A stretch of DNA of 5,302 bases from CAZCWX01 sp964502465. GTDB taxonomy: Bacteria; Desulfobacterota; Binatia; Bin18. Below the pieces are notes generated by a model. The model saw only the letters and a list, made by a program, of their open reading frames with translations. It was not told the origin of the DNA and ran no database searches. Each line of letters opens with the position of its first letter. Positions within the stretch are counted from its first letter, which is position 1. Made by a program: the position numbers and the translations under genes. Shown one piece after another: positions 5,190-5,302 of the stretch. Location: contig CAZCWX010000460.1 in the NCBI GenBank assembly GCA_964502465.1, positions 1 through 5,302 of the forward strand. Reading direction: 5' to 3'.

Positions 5190-5302
5190 ATTGCTGGAAA
5201 ATTGTGCCTTTCTGTAACGATCTGTCTCCTGTCGCGTCCGCCTGCATGGCTAGGCGCATCCTACAGGCCGGGCGAGCCAGCATGGTGTTAATGCTCGGCG
5301 GT

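Noticed and set aside
1..5302. tRNA, rRNA, CRISPR array, insertion sequence or transposase
   Set aside because: No cloverleaf, no regularly spaced direct repeats with spacers, no transposase motifs and no terminal inverted repeats with target duplication were seen.

Overview
The window comes from a GC-rich Gram-negative bacterium. The evidence is strong AGGAG-type ribosome binding sites, a predicted lipoprotein, a predicted periplasmic protein, and a cyclic beta-1,2-glucan synthase homologue. A Nitrospira-like or proteobacterial host would fit this set of families, but the sequence alone does not settle the taxonomy. All six supported genes lie on the minus strand, so the window reads right to left.

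Layout in transcription order: a CsbD-family small stress protein (5118-4927) whose upstream region holds two adjacent palindromes; a cytoplasmic PRC-barrel protein (4648-4232); an exported PRC-barrel protein (4135-3743); a 49-residue two-helix membrane protein of the DUF3309 type (3535-3386); a glycine-zipper lipoprotein (3173-2826); and the first 886 residues of a cyclic beta-1,2-glucan synthase (NdvB/Cgs, GT84) that starts at a TTG codon (2660) and runs off the left edge. The left half of the window (1-2660) is entirely this one open frame; I translated it base by base and found no stop or frameshift.

Gaps between genes are 96 to 278 nt, and most hold a perfect inverted repeat, so the genes look like several short transcription units rather than one tight operon. 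The families present (CsbD, PRC-barrel, DUF3309, glycine zipper, osmoregulated periplasmic glucan synthesis) are all associated with general, osmotic or envelope stress, so the locus reads as an envelope/osmotic-stress island.

The most notable non-coding signal is a 57-nt element present twice without gaps (3597-3653 and 4685-4741; 50 of 57 positions identical). One copy precedes the DUF3309 gene and the other precedes the cytoplasmic PRC-barrel gene. Its two outer blocks are conserved and its centre is variable, as expected of a shared promoter or operator. A shorter shared word (TCTGTAAC on the plus strand) also lies upstream of the csbD-like gene, suggesting a small regulon within the locus.
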